The notes beneath the pieces were generated by a model that saw nothing but the letters and a program-made list of their open reading frames with translations, was not told the origin of the DNA and did not search any database. 64,000 bases of DNA, from NCBI GenBank assembly GCA_039707465.1, contig CM077645.1:65235850-65299849 (forward strand). Direction: 5' to 3'. Positions 11,296 through 55,633 of this stretch are shown here, piece after piece (within the stretch, counting starts at the first letter, position 1; each line of letters begins with the position of its first letter). The DNA is from Rhabdophis nuchalis. Lineage: Eukaryota > Chordata > Lepidosauria > Squamata > Natricidae. Made by a program: the position numbers and the translations under genes.

Positions 11296-12494
11296 GGCAT
11301 GTTATAACTTAGGGTATTTAATGAATTCAAGAATTGTCTGTGGCCAAGAAAATAAATGTGGGCTATTTAATCCCATTTGAGTAAATTGTTGTTGTGCAAT
11401 TAGATGCTGAAGCACTTGTCACCTACTTAGTGGCATTGGCCATCCTGACTGATGATTTTAAAAGCTGTCATCTGACACAGGTATAGACAACAATACTTGA
11501 AAAGATAGGCAAGACTGTTGTCTTGTGTCACATTATCCCCTCTGCTTCCCAAGTAATATGTGGAAAAGACTTGGTTGTGTTTTTGCTATTGCAACATAGT
11601 GTATTTCCATAACCCTGCGTGCCAACAGAGCCAATAATATAGGACAAGTAGCTATATCAAGAGTTTGTTTTTCTACATTTGACAGAAAAGAAGCACAATT
11701 TTATTTGTCTCATCGTCAACATCTTTTCTAGCTAGAAATGTACACTATTTGAGATATGGTTATATGCCACATGATGTTTCTGTACTATGCATGCAGGGTG
11801 CTTAATTGCTTCTCCCTATTTCCTCCATAATGGGATAGGTTTGTGCAGGGATAGAAAGTTTGCATTGGAAATAATACTTTTGGAATAGGTCATTTAGGCC
11901 TACCTCCTGTTCAGTGCAGTGCAGTATAGTGCAGGGAACCATACTGAAGCGTACTAGGCTCCACTTGAGGATTATATCCTTTATATTCACTGGAAGGATA
12001 TGAAGGAGGAAGGCAGATTTCAGAAAACTAGTGGTCTTGTTTTCAATCAGCAATGAGATCTTCTATTAATTCATTAATCCAGTTCAGTTAATCAATTTAT
12101 ATGTTCCATGCTAAAAATAAATGTTCAGGAATTTCAATTTTGTTTGTAATTTTTCTCTGAGAATTCAAGCATTAAGAAATTTGATCTTTGTGTATGTGTA
12201 AAATGAATGTTAATGTTACAGTTGTGCAGTCTTTGGGCTCAAGAGAAAAGGGTGCTTTGGACTCACATAACACTTGTTGGCAACCTCTCAGAACAGCTGC
12301 AATTTTTCCTGCGATTGGGTAACTGCCCTCTACAGCTGTAAAATAATCCTGGGAAAATAAATGTTTGGCTTAAGGGTTGTTGACTCCCCCCCTCAATCTA
12401 AAGCATAACACAGTCTAATTAATACCAACATTGTTCATACAGTCGCCTCAAATAGGATTGCAATGTGTGCTGTGTTATATTTATATATATATAT

Positions 12495-12801
12495 ATAAGC
12501 AGATCTCGCTGCTTTAGCAGAGTAAGGCAGATTCTCAAAGATGATTCACATCCTGGTTGGTATCTCTTTGCACTTCCACCATCAGGCAGAAAATATCAAA
12601 GTATAGTCAGCCGAACAAACAGGTTTAAAGATAGCTTCTATCCTTGGGCTGTGATTGGATTGTGTATTCAACCACAATCACTCCATGCACATGCTAGTTT
12701 TTTCTTTTTTCTTTTCTCTCTCTTTTTTGTTTCTGTTATAATTTTGCACCAGTGAAGTTAAAACCAATTTCATTGTAATTTTAGTACAATGACAATAAAG
12801 A
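12495..12801 (+). mobile_element. LINE 3' end, Rex1/L2-like
   Basis: A translated segment reads ILKDDSHPGWYLFALPPSGR and then FKDSFYPWAV. This is the C-terminal tail found in several fish and reptile non-LTR reverse transcriptases. It is followed by an untranslated region ending TACAATGACAATAAAG and (ATT)n. The 5' part is missing. The clade assignment rests on memory of the tail motif and is tentative. Confidence 0.6.
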
Positions 12802-12831
12802 TTTATTATTATTATTATTATTATTATTATC
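12802..12831. repeat. (ATT)n microsatellite joining two LINE tails
   Basis: About ten ATT units. The plus-strand LINE at 12495-12801 and the minus-strand LINE at 12832-13246 both end on it, tail to tail. Confidence 0.85.
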
Positions 12832-13245
12832 TGTGGTTAATCTTTGGTGCGATTCACAGCCTTTGGGGCTGGTTGGTAGCTCCACAGTTCGAGTCCTAAT
12901 CAAGGACCTGTCAAGGTAACGTCGGAGGATATAAGCTGTTCCAAGCAGGGTGGCCCTTTGTAGAGTCAGAATGCTCAAGTCCAACAAACCTAGAACTTCC
13001 ACATAGCGAGATAGTCCCCTAGGTATTGCTCCAATCACAATCGGGATGACACACGACTTTCTCTTCCACAGTTGCTCAACTTGAATTTGCAAGTCCCGGT
13101 ATTTTGTGATTTTTTTCTTGCTGCTTATTTTCAATTCGTGCATCACCAGGTATTGCAGTCAACAAACCATGCTTTTTTCTTTTCAATTATTGTTATATCA
13201 GGTGTGTTGTAGGACAAGTGCCTGTCAGTCTGAATTCTGAAGTTG

Positions 13246-13246
<1 letters not shown>
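12832..13246 (-). mobile_element. R4/Dong-like LINE C-terminal fragment
   Basis: On the minus strand the frame reads DRHLSYNTPDITIIEKKKAW, a frameshift or stop near 13150, then KITKYRDLQIQVEQLW, CVIPIVIGA and LQRATLLGTAYILRRYL. This is the conserved C-terminal end of R4/Dong-like restriction-endonuclease LINEs as I recall them, with the 3' end falling on an (AAT)n tail. It has one disabling change and lacks the 5' region. Confidence 0.6.
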
Positions 13247-13291
<45 letters not shown>

Positions 13292-13380
13292 GACATTGAC
13301 ATTGACATTGACATCGACATCGACATCGACATCGACATCGACATCAATATTAATATTAATATTAATATTTATATTTATTA
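13247..13380. repeat. Compound microsatellite (TTA)n-(GACATT/GACATC)n-(AATATT)n
   Basis: Fifteen TTA units (13247-13291) pass into hexamers TGACAT and then CGACAT (13291-13345), then AATATT repeats. The hexamer block shows a T-to-C step midway along the array. Confidence 0.88.
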
Positions 13381-13501
13381 AATAATTAGCGCCATATAAA
13401 AGCTATGACTTTGAAAGTATTACAATCCATTACCAGCAGACAATAAAGCTATTAACATGTGTCTAAGAGCCTATGGGGCAGAAATACAAAATCATCTACA
13501 A

Positions 13502-13678
13502 CAGCAGCCTCAGGTGGCACGGGGGACTGGAGAGAGACACGTTTTTCCGAGGACTAGAAGGGGCGTGGTTTTGCAGGCTGCCTGCATCCTGCGGATGGGG
13601 CATCACTTGTTTGTGTGGCCCAATTTCTGGCATGCTGCGGCCCAGTGCTGGTCGACAGACTTTGATTGGGGACCCCTG
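13502..13678. mobile_element. hAT-like MITE, 177 bp (GGGGTCCC family, copy 2)
   Basis: The right end GGGGACCCCTG is intact; the left end CAGCAGCCTCAGG is decayed. The flanks are ATCTACAA (13494-13501) and ATCTACAG (13679-13686), 7 of 8. It is the same family as 4332-4517. Confidence 0.75.
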
Positions 13679-13689
13679 ATCTACAGTAT

Positions 13690-14990
13690 GTAGAAATATT
13701 CATTAAAATTAAATATAAACATTTCTATTTGGCTGAATTGGATGCCTCCTTTCAACATCTATGATGTCACTGTTTCACTGTTTGAATTTAGTAAATATTT
13801 CAGGATTTGCTTACCTGAATTGATCTGCTAAGATAATAAATGTTTGATCTGGCTATTTGAATTTCCAGAAAAGGACACTAATCTAGATTAGGAAATTGAA
13901 AGATAATGCAGAAGACAAAAACAAACATTTCCATAAACCAGCCTGGAAAGGGCAGTGCCAAAGGTCCCTATCATTAAGTCTTCTTGAATGATAAATATAT
14001 TCTTGGAACTTCTCAACTTTGGGAAAGGTTTGTTTGTTGGTTTAGTGATGTCTCAGCAAGCCTTCTGTGTTGTTTTTCTCCTAATCTTTTAGGTTCACAG
14101 ACTGTACTAATTGGAGTTCAAGCTTAACTTGAACCAAGCTTTTCAAGAATTCTGCTTGTTGTTTTTGAGATGTTCTCAAAATATTTTGTATGCAGAATCG
14201 TTAATACTAGAAAGTCGGGAAGATAATTGTGGACATTCGTTTTTCCCCCTCCGTGATCTATAATTGGAACTGTACTTACCTGCAGCTCTCTATGAAATTC
14301 TAGGAAAGGATTCAGCAATTTTATCTCTCTCCATCAATACATACCACACTTCAATTTTTGAAATGATGACAAGTGGCTTGAAATGTTGTGATGTATTGTT
14401 GGACTAAATAACATTTCTTCCTGAAGAACCTAATTAAATTTGGCCTGCAACAAAAACACAATTACATATGGAAACCATTTCTCAAAAGCATCTATTTCTT
14501 AAATACTTGGAATAAGAAATGGAATATAACATTACTTGCCAGTGATATAACTCATCCCTTTGACTGCATTCTTATACAATAAAGCAAACTCTGGTTTAGA
14601 ACCACAAAAAATTATTAGCTTTAAATGAAGAAAATATATAAATATTTTTCCAGATTTCTCCATTGTCATTATTTGCAAATACAGATACCTAGGCACACAT
14701 GAACACAATTTCAGTCATTTCCAATTTCATCAAAATAAAAGTGATAATCTTAATTAATAAAACTTATGCAAAAGACATATGGCATTACTTGTCCTTGTCC
14801 AAGCTAAAGTCGGAGTGGCTATGCAAGTCCAAATTCAGGAACTATGGATAAAAAGAAGAAAAGAGTCAACATGGAAAATATATTAAAATATATTTATTAT
14901 TAGGCACTTCAGATAGCTGGCAAGGCTTCAGTTTGTACACATAACCATGCCTGGAGATTGCAAATAATGAATTTTTCCCCTCGTGTACTC
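13690..14990. other. No feature recognised
   Basis: AT-rich sequence, presumed GRK5 intron 4, without a visible exon or nameable repeat. Confidence 0.45.
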
Positions 14991-14995
14991 TATAT

Positions 14996-15113
14996 CAGGG
15001 GTCTCCAACCTTTGCAACTTTAAGTCTGAAGGACTTCAGCTCCCAGAATTCTCCAGAGAATTCTGGGAGCTGAAGTCCTTCAGACTTAAAGTTGCAAAGG
15101 TTGGAGACCCCTG
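14996..15113. mobile_element. Hairpin hAT-like MITE, 118 bp
   Basis: Two 58-bp arms, perfectly complementary by eye, with a 2-nt loop. The ends are CAGGGGTCTCCAACC and its complement. It is flanked by CTCTATAT (14988-14995) and TTCTATAT (15114-15121), 7 of 8. Arm sequence matches the element at 38740-38874 but differs from the TCTGCAAAG subtype. Confidence 0.9.
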
Positions 15114-15701
15114 TTCTATATGGACAACACATTTAGGAAGTACTATGTTGTGGAAAGCTGGCAACGTGTGTTTAAATGTAGTTGAATTATGTATGATTAG
15201 GAGTTGAGTTTTATTTTACTTATCTTCCCTTCCCCTCCGAATTATTCTCTCTGTTTCCTGATAGGTGTGTTTTCTAAACCTTCTATTAAGCCAGACAAAT
15301 AAATATTCTACAAAGACATAGGAAATTTTATTTTCATGCATAGAATCTATATGGTATTAATTTACATGAGGTATCTAAATTGGACTTTTAATATGTACTA
15401 AATGTCTAGAATGAAACATTGCACAATTTCAGCTGTTTTATGTTATACTGATTATAGACTATTTTAGCTTCAGTTTAATATTTATTTGATTAATCATGTT
15501 ATATATCTTATCTTTATAACTATTTCTCAAAATTCATAATATTTTAGAAAGCTGCAGCTTTCATGCCATTTCAAATTCCCGGTTTATTTATTGTATTACA
15601 TTCTTTTCTCATTTTATGTTTTATTTTGTATTTGTTTTTGTTTTTAAGTATTCAATAAAGGAATAAAGAAAAGAGTTTATTTCTATTTACACTGCTTAGC
15701 C

Positions 15702-15836
15702 CAGGGGTCTGCAAAGTCGGCTCTTTTAAGACTGGTGGACTTCAACTCCCAGAATTCCCCAGCCAGCTATGCTGGCTGGGGAATTCTGGGAGTTGAAGTC
15801 CACCAGTCTTAAAAGAGCCGACTTTGCAGACCCCTG
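15702..15836. mobile_element. Hairpin hAT-like MITE, 135 bp, perfect arms
   Basis: Two 66-bp arms (15702-15767 and 15771-15836) are perfect reverse complements with a 3-nt TAT loop. The termini are CAGGGGTCTGCAAAGTCGGC. The target duplication is an exact GCTTAGCC (15694-15701, 15837-15844). A perfect hairpin implies a recent insertion or recent arm homogenisation. Confidence 0.93.
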
Positions 15837-16510
15837 GCTTAGCCAATGTTCAGCAGTGTATCATACAATGGTATCAATCCAGGGGTTACTTATAGTCTTT
15901 TTAGATAGTGTGCTAGGATTATTATTTGTTTAAAAGAAAAAGTTGACTCATGCTTCTAAACAAAAGAAAAATATCCACCGATTGACTCAGAAAGAAAAAA
16001 AATCAGACATTTCATCAAAAATATTTTTTTTTAATTGTTTGTTTCATGACTTCATAGTGGGAAAGGTTATTGCTTGGATTCTGCCTTTTTTTTAAACGGA
16101 AGAAAGTTAAATGGAAGTTTCTGTGAAGTGTGAAAACTTATTTAGGTTTATAAAAACTGTAAATGAAGGCATACACCCTTCCCTAAAAATAAATAAAGAC
16201 AGTGTTTTTGATCAACTAGAAAGTAGGTAATTTCAGTACACAGTGTACTCACAAAGCAAAGATGAAATGAAGAGCTGTACTCAACTTTTTGTAGAAAGAA
16301 ATATCATAGCAAAAACAGGGAATCTTGATCGTGCTATTTGTAAAAATGTATATGTCATGGTAATGGAATCAGAACTTAATACAAATCTTTAAAATACCAA
16401 GTATTATAACAACTGCTTCACATGAAACATGCAGAATAATCTGCCTTGCTACAGTATCTTTGGTGGTCTGATTTAGAAAACTGGACATCTGCGCATATAC
16501 AACACAGAGG

Positions 16511-16511
<1 letters not shown>

Positions 16512-16544
<33 letters not shown>
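16512..16544. repeat. (TG)n microsatellite
   Basis: About sixteen TG units. The stretch 15850-16890 otherwise holds no recognised feature. Confidence 0.9.
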
Positions 16545-16548
<4 letters not shown>

Positions 16549-16897
16549 GATTTTCCGCTTCTACGTACATATTTTCTTTTGCATGCCACCTTTATTTTCT
16601 GATGTGAGTTAATGTAACTATGTGGTTATTGGATTGCAGTGGCCGATTTTAAGGCACTCTGTCTTTTTTATAGTGTCAAAAAATACTCCCTCCGCCCCTT
16701 TCTTTAAATCCTCACCTTTTCATAGTGTTTTCAGGAACAGAAGAGATGCATGCTTGATTATGAGAGTAATTTTTTTCTGGTTTGTGAAAAAATGCTGGGT
16801 TGAATTTGGTTATTATATATTCCTGGAAAGTTTGTTAGTTATTTTTGTAGAGGGTTTTGGAATACTTTTGTTTATTAGTAATATATTGTCCTATAAC

Positions 16898-17034
16898 CAA
16901 TGGTGGGATTCAAATAATTTAACAACCGGTTCTCTGCCCTAATGATTTCTTCCAACAACCAGTTCACCAAACCGCTCAGATGATTAAAAACTGGTTCTCC
17001 CAAAGTTGTGCAAACTGGTTGAATCCCACCACTG
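16898..17034. mobile_element. hAT-like MITE, 137 bp (GGGATTCAAAT family, copy 2)
   Basis: Left end CAATGGTGGGATTCAAAT, right end TTGAATCCCACCACTG; same length and sequence type as 4990-5126. The flanks CCTATAAC and AGTATAAC match at 6 of 8. It ends 175 bp before the start of GRK5 exon 5. Confidence 0.82.
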
Positions 17035-17209
17035 AGTATAACCTCACTGGAATTGTTAGCTTGAAGCACATAGATGTCACAATAATGAATAAATACAAAT
17101 ATTATTTATGTATATTTTCTTATATCTTGGTGCCTAAATGCATTTGGATGTCAGGGAAATACTTTCTCCTGCTACATAATGAATTATGATTCTCTCTACT
17201 TTTTCGTAG

Positions 17210-49110
<31,901 letters not shown>

Positions 49111-49796
49111 CTTTTTCTGGCTTATGGATATTACATCCTTCCACTGGTAGAGAGGATCAAGCATCAAGGATGAGAAGAACACCCACCATCGAGCTAGAAG
49201 ATCAACAGTTTCTAACCACGGAAGGTTTTTCCCCCTCCTGCCTGTTCCTTCTAGGGAACCTTCCCATTTTATGAAGATATTTACTCTCAGGTCTCTGTTT
49301 TTGAGGGTGGAACTTGAGATCTTATGGCTCAACATTGTACAATACCGCAATAGAAATTGGAAGCTGACTTGCACGTATTTAAAATTGCATCCTAACTAGA
49401 ACTGAACTTCGTCCTTATTATTTTTAAAGAAAAGGTTTTGTAAATTTCTCTATTGTCTCAGTTTACATTTTGTACATTTGTATTTAAATGAAAGTCAAAC
49501 TTGGGGTTGTATATTTTCTGAGCAGCAGCTTGTAAAGCCATGTGTTTTAAGACTTTTTAGTGTTTTTTTTTTAAAAGAAAAAGTGATCAATACTTCCAGT
49601 CTCAAAATGAGAGGGGCTGTTTTTTGTTTTGTAAATATAGAAAATTGTACATATGTTCCTTTTTCCTATTGCTTCAGTTGATACTTTTTTTATAACTAAC
49701 TTCACTTTTGTGTTTTTTTGTTAACGGCAACACTGCAGACTAGTGTCTTCCCTCCCCTCTGTTTTGTTAAAAGCCTTGTATCTAATCAACTTAGAC
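49111..49796 (+). other. GRK5: GRK5 3' UTR, proximal part
   Basis: Sequence directly after the stop codon with U-rich blocks, no splice signals or repeat. Between the stop and 50490 I find no AATAAA or ATTAAA, so the 3' end is uncertain: the UTR may use a weak signal, continue past the MITE at 49797, or run to a later AATAAA. Confidence 0.6.
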
Positions 49797-49931
49797 CACG
49801 GGTCTGCAAAATTGGCGCTTTGAAGACTGGTGGACTTCAACTCCCAGAATTCCCCAGCCAGCATGGCTGGCTGGGGAATTCTGGGAGTTGAAGTCCACCA
49901 GTCTTCAAAGCGCCAATTTTGCAGACCCCTG
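49797..49931. mobile_element. Hairpin hAT-like MITE, 135 bp, in or just after the GRK5 3' UTR
   Basis: 66-bp arms with one mismatch (near the left end, CACGGGTC against CAGGGGTC) and an ATG loop. Exact target duplication ACTTAGAC (49789-49796, 49932-49939). Both arms carry the copy-specific variant AAAATTGGCGC. If transcribed, it forms a long, nearly perfect RNA hairpin. Confidence 0.93.
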
Positions 49932-50434
49932 ACTTAGACCTACAAAGTTTTCTCTCTCTAGAGAGGCTAAAAGGCTATGTCTGAAGTTCAGAACATCATG
50001 GGACCATTGTTGCTATTTGCACTTTTTTGTAGCTCTTATATTCGTTGCTGAAAAATCAATTCCTGTTTAAAATCTCATATCGCTTTTTCTTCCCTGGGCT
50101 GAAATTCTAACTATTGCTAGAAAAAAGAGTGAGCACATGTAAAGTCCAACCTTGGCAGCTCCCTTCAAGAAGACAATAAGATTGCTCTTCATTACATTAT
50201 CTCTTGGTTTCACCTTTAAGTGGGCTTGCACAGTTCGTGGAGAAATGGCTCTTGAATGCACATTGGATTTGCAGAAATACCCATTTGATTCCTGAGTCGT
50301 TTGATAGTGTATTCGCTGCATCCCAGAACACGAGTGTAATTGGTGCAATTGGTGTAGTCTGTATGCCAGCTGGTGCTTCCCAATACTCCTGCTCTCGTGG
50401 ATGTAGCTTCTTGTGCCCTAGCTTCCATTTATGT

Positions 50435-50510
50435 CGCCGCCCTGGGTCACCGCCCTGGGTCCACTATGGAGAAGGGCGGGATATAAATATAAATAAATAA
50501 ATAAATAAAT
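50435..50510 (+). mobile_element. L2-clade LINE 3' tail with the first AATAAA after GRK5
   Basis: GCCGCCCTGGGTC is partly doubled (GTCACCGCCCTGGGTCC), then GGAGAAGGGCGGGATATAAA and five AAAT units. It supplies the first AATAAA downstream of the GRK5 stop codon. Confidence 0.8.
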
Positions 50511-50519
50511 GATATGGCA

Positions 50520-52350
50520 ACAATGAAGGGGGTTGAATACCAGGAAGCTGAGTTTTTATTGGAACCTTCTGTATGTAATATTTTTTTTCATGGGTCCACT
50601 TTCTATTGTTCCAAGAACTTTTGAGATACCAGGAGTGTGAAAAAAAGATGTAATAGTTAGAGGTTCTTCAAACATCTTAGCCACTTTCTGGTTCTAAGGT
50701 ATGACTAAATTGCATGGATTATCTTTTCCTGATTGGGGGAGTCAACCTTTGGACATTTATTTATGAAGAAGGAAGAGACTATTTCTTGTTTGGACTTAAT
50801 TCATAAATAATCTCTTTTTAAAAAAAAATAATAGTTAGCAATATGATAGAAAGAAGTGACCACCTAACCTTTAATCACATGACTTTAAGGAAAATTTAAG
50901 AGCTTTAAAGTGCAGAAATGGAGATTACATAAATACCAGTAAAAGCTCACCATCTACATCCAGAATACTACAACCAGTAGCATCTTACACCAATTTTAAA
51001 AGGTGGGATTTCAGATGGTTTAATGTCTCTTCTTTCTTAGTCGAGGAGGATATAATTTCAAATGCTCAATAATTTTGAGTATTTCAAATAATCATTTTGA
51101 AAGAGATTTATCTCACGTGATATTTGAATCGATTTGAAATGTCTATTTCTCTTTTTAAATCAGAGAGGCATGGATCCTTCCCCAGTAAACAGGCTATGTT
51201 TAAACAAATATTATGAAATATTGTGGATTGTAATATGCTTAACCTCCTGCAGGTGATAGTATTTCAAAGATGGGAGCCTGTTTCCAAGGTTTTGGTCTCT
51301 TAACTAAGGTTTTTACAAGATAAACTTAGACTTTTCAAAAAATGTGTGTTTAGTATGAAACTTCATCTAAATCAGATGAACAAAGAGGAAGATCAGGAAT
51401 CTATTGCGACCCAAGTCAGGGGCATAAATGCTTCATTTTCACATCACCAGTTCATGGAAATCCAGCTGTTCTGTAATTCTGGATTTCCAGCTTTTGAAAG
51501 TATACATAAATGTGTGCTTCTCTTTGTATTTACACATGCACACATGAATTCTCTGGTATCATGCATTCTGAATAAAAATGATAATGGCTAAGTACAATGC
51601 CATACTTATGTTTTGCATGTGAAACTTTCTGAGTAATTCCTAGTGGAATGGCAGCCCCAAATTTCTCTGTTACGCTGATACACAAATATAATTAACTAAT
51701 GGATGTCAGTTAAAAATATGGGTTGAAGTGAAGATCTAGACAATTTACCTACAAAAGAAAGCACTTGTTTTAGAATTGTAGGTTCTATACAGTAAGAGAT
51801 AAAACTTTTCTCCCTACATTCTTAAGAGAAGCTCATCTTCCTTCCATGCACGTGGAAGCAATTTTAATTTTGGGTGATCCATGAAAAAGAAAGACAGTGA
51901 GCCCTCTCAGTAAGGAGTATTTATGGTGTCATCCACTGAAGGCAGGTATTTCATCCATTAACGCTGGTATTTCTGCCCTTTCATCTGCTTCTGTCAAAAT
52001 GCATATCACATCATAGCCTTTTTTCCTCCTACAGCTTCACTTTCCTTCTGCGTTTCCTTTTCATTATGATAATGGTCTCCTCTTTCCCTCGGCCAGTTAA
52101 TTTGGAATGGAGTTCCAGATAGTAATAGGCAAAAGCTCAACACAATTCTGGCAGCCTCAGCAAAATTAAGTTAAGTGGTGGAAAGACGATTGAACTTGAG
52201 GTAGGGGGCCTTTCAGAGTCTGAGTCTTTTTTTAAAAAGACATTTTTAAGAAAATTCTTTAAAAAGAATTTTTTTTCAATGTTTTTCTTCACTATTCTTC
52301 ACTATTGCAACTTGTTAACAATAATAACACTTACATTACAGCAATAAAAC
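50520..52350. other. No gene recognised
   Basis: AT-rich sequence that may be distal 3' UTR or intergenic. AATAAA occurs near 51569 (CTGAATAAAAATG). No repeat I can name. Confidence 0.4.
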
Positions 52351-52354
52351 ACAA

Positions 52355-52537
<183 letters not shown>

Positions 52538-53500
52538 AATAGCTTGTGGGATGCTATAAGACCCTCAAACTGAAACTCGTAAACATTTTTTGCTCATTAC
52601 AAATGTTCATACATCTACATGGAATTCTCACCTAATTTATAAGAATCGTGGAACATGAGCTACTTTTTGTATTACTTATTTGTCTATGAATGAAGTGAAT
52701 TATTCTGCAATTATTTATTTTATACCCCCTTGGTAGTCAAGATATAGCGTAACAAAAACATGAAATTCCGTGAGGCCAAGCTGTCATTTGGGCAGTCGCT
52801 ATTTTAGGCAGTGTTTCTTTTTTATTATCCGACTGAGGAACCTCAATGAATTCTCTTTAACACTAACAATCTAGATTTTCATTTTACGAGTCCTGTCAGG
52901 GTACAATAGTATTAAAAGTACTATAGTACCCTTTCTATTGTAACTAAGAGTATAAGCAATAGGAAGTCAGACACCATTAATATTAAGATCAATAAGTACA
53001 CGAAGAAAGGAATAGAAAATTTACCCATCAGTGTTCTGATTCCATAGACCCTTATCCAGAAATACTGATAGGTGCACCATTCTGAAGTATCCATCCTCAC
53101 CCTCTCTATGTGCAAGTGATGTGCAATTGATTGGTCCCTCTCTAGGAAAATTATTCTGCTTGAAGAGAAAGAATTCTACTTTTTATAAAACCAGAACATT
53201 TGTTTGATAGTTAAGCTCCATCTGTCTATTTACTACTAGCTGTTTCTTGGCTTTTTTAAACTAGATATGCTGGGGATGAACTTTGGATCTTCTTAATGCA
53301 GCCTATGTGCTCTTCTTCCCAATTCAACAGGATTATGAGTAGTTCGCCCTCCCCACTGGGACACTGATGAAGCACAATATATTCAAAGAATGTCATACAT
53401 TCTACAATCGAAAAAAGTCCCAGATTCTTTATTTTTTTACCAAATAGGGGTATGTTGGAAGAGCAATATTTTTAGATTCTTGGGTGCTTGCTGTGGAGTT

Positions 53501-53527
53501 CTCCTCCTCCTCCTCCTCCTCCTCCTC
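53501..53527. repeat. (CTC)n trinucleotide run
   Basis: Nine CTC units. The surrounding stretch 52540-54400 contains no recognised gene; a 13-nt C run is at about 54667-54679. Confidence 0.8.
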
Positions 53528-54411
53528 TTTTGCACATACAAACCAGACTCAGCTTACAACCTGATTTCACATGCAGTTTGACTTTGCCAGAATGGAACAC
53601 CTTATAAAAATGTCAAAACTGCATCATTCGGATGTATCTAAAACAGGGTGATACTTCATGCAACAATTATTCTTCATGCTTGTGACACAGTTGCCATATG
53701 CTGAGGACCAAAACAAAGCTTATTTATTAGAGATGTTTATTTCTGTTTGTGCCATAATTTGCAATGCTAAGGGGATTCATGGTTATTATTTTTTAATTCT
53801 AAAAAAAGAGGCAGTGGATATTAGTTCAGAGTTACATTTCTGAGTTTTAAGTATGTTCACCAGTTATAGACGACCATAGCAGACTCTTGATTAAAATAGT
53901 GAGATATGTATTAGTAATATACTTAACACTAAACTTTTTAAAAACTTAACATTTGCACACTACTTCATTGGTTCAATTAAAAAACATTCAGAAGTAAATA
54001 TTTTAAAGCACTTGTCATATTGTAGTCTGCTAAATAAATAAAATAAACTTTGCTTCTCATAACATTTTTTCATAACTTAACGAATTATACATTTATAATA
54101 AGTGGAAACAAATGTTTTCAAATAGAAAAATTAGTGGCTGTTGATATTGTAAAATAATCATGATAATAATTCTAGTATCCAAAGGATTTTGTTTATTTGG
54201 TTTTAATATTCAGGGATGTGTTTTGGGATTTTTTTTATTGGTGAATGAAAACCATTTTTAATTTGAGGTTGTTACCGACATCTACAGCTTCTGTGTTTTC
54301 TGACTGCTTGAAATCTTGTACATGTCTGATAATATTGCAGTGCTGCTGTATCTAGATCAAACCACTGTTTTGTTTTCCAGTTTTGTTTTGGGATTTTTTT
54401 TAGGAAAAAGA

Positions 54412-54417
54412 AATAAA
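54412..54417 (+). promoter_or_regulatory. Candidate poly(A) signal, possible distal 3' end of GRK5
   Basis: AATAAA in GGAAAAAGAAATAAATTC, followed 15-30 bp later by GU-rich AAGTAATGTCAAGTGTCTC. The preceding 200 bp are free of recognised repeats. Assignment to GRK5 is a guess; it could serve another transcript or none. Confidence 0.35.
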
Positions 54418-55407
54418 TTCTTTTATTTAAGTAATGTCAAGTGTCTCTTCTTCATATTCCATAAAGTCACTTTTATTAATTAGATAATTTAGCTGGATCC
54501 TCCTCTTGGTTAGTTATGTTGCTGCTAAAAATAAACAAAATTCAGTTACATTAGGTGACGGCTTTCGGTGAGAAAAATTAGGTTTGTGCTCCCCTCTCTG
54601 GAATAAATTTAAAAAATGAAGTACACTACAAAAGAATGTAATTGTAAATAAGAGGATGTTTCAATCCCCCCCCCCCCCCAATTCATTCATCCTTCATACT
54701 GGAAAGCTTTTGAAACTGTTCAAAAGAGCCACCATTTTGTTTTTCCATAATGTTGTGGAAAATTGTTCAGGGCAAGCTGCGGACTTGGTTTTTGTGAGAT
54801 TGCGTTTTATTCTTGCATGACTTAGAATGAGATAACTTTCAAATGTAAAAAAGAGGGGACTACCGTGGACTGTTAAGAAAACAGATTGCTTGCTTCTATG
54901 GATAGAGAAATTTAAGTCCCCAGATGAATGCAAATACTAAAACCAATGTACAATTCACACATCAAATGAGTATGATACAAATTATCAAAACAAATTGTGA
55001 AGAATAACGGAATAAAGAACAAGAACAAAAAAGTTATTTGTGCAAAATGTTTAAAAATTACTGGTGAAATATAATAATGAAAAGTGATATGGACGTGACT
55101 GTTCTTTGTATAAAATTAATGTTATATTAACTTGAGTTGGATTGATTCATGTCTCCATATCTTAGATACTCTTCACTGTATTTTTCAATACATTTTCTTG
55201 ATTATTTTTCAATTTTACTGTTGTCACAAAGAGAGGTTGATTGAATTACAGTCCAAGATTTTGAAAAAAAAACTCGGGGTTTACATGTGAATGCTGAATT
55301 TCAAAAATTATTCATCCACAACTTAAAAATTACAATATCAAAATGCCTACACCACCAACATTCCAAATTCAAATCAGTTATACATTTTTGTCACTATGCA
55401 TCTATAT

Positions 55408-55633
55408 CAGTGGTAGTCAACCTGGTCCCTACCGCCCACTAGTGGGCATTCCAGCTTTCATGGTGAGCGGTAGGGGTTTTGTCCGATACTGAAGCACTTT
55501 CTTTTTTTTAATTTAATTGACTTCCCTACTTTATAAATCACCATAATGGTGGAACCGGTGGGCGGTTAGAAAATGTTGCTACTAACAGAGATACAAAAGT
55601 GGGCAATAGGTATAAAAAGGTTGTCTACCCCTG
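55408..55633. mobile_element. hAT-like MITE, 226 bp (GTAGTCAACC family, copy 3)
   Basis: Starts CAGTGGTAGTCAACCTGG, ends AGGTTGTCTACCCCTG, exact target duplication ATCTATAT (55400-55407, 55634-55641). Same internal layout as the copies at 3999 and 10029. Confidence 0.92.

Noticed and set aside
1..17209. Search for GRK5 exons 1-4
   Set aside because: I looked for coding for the segment preceding SPVYVAEAS with a compatible donor and found none; these exons are presumably upstream of the window.
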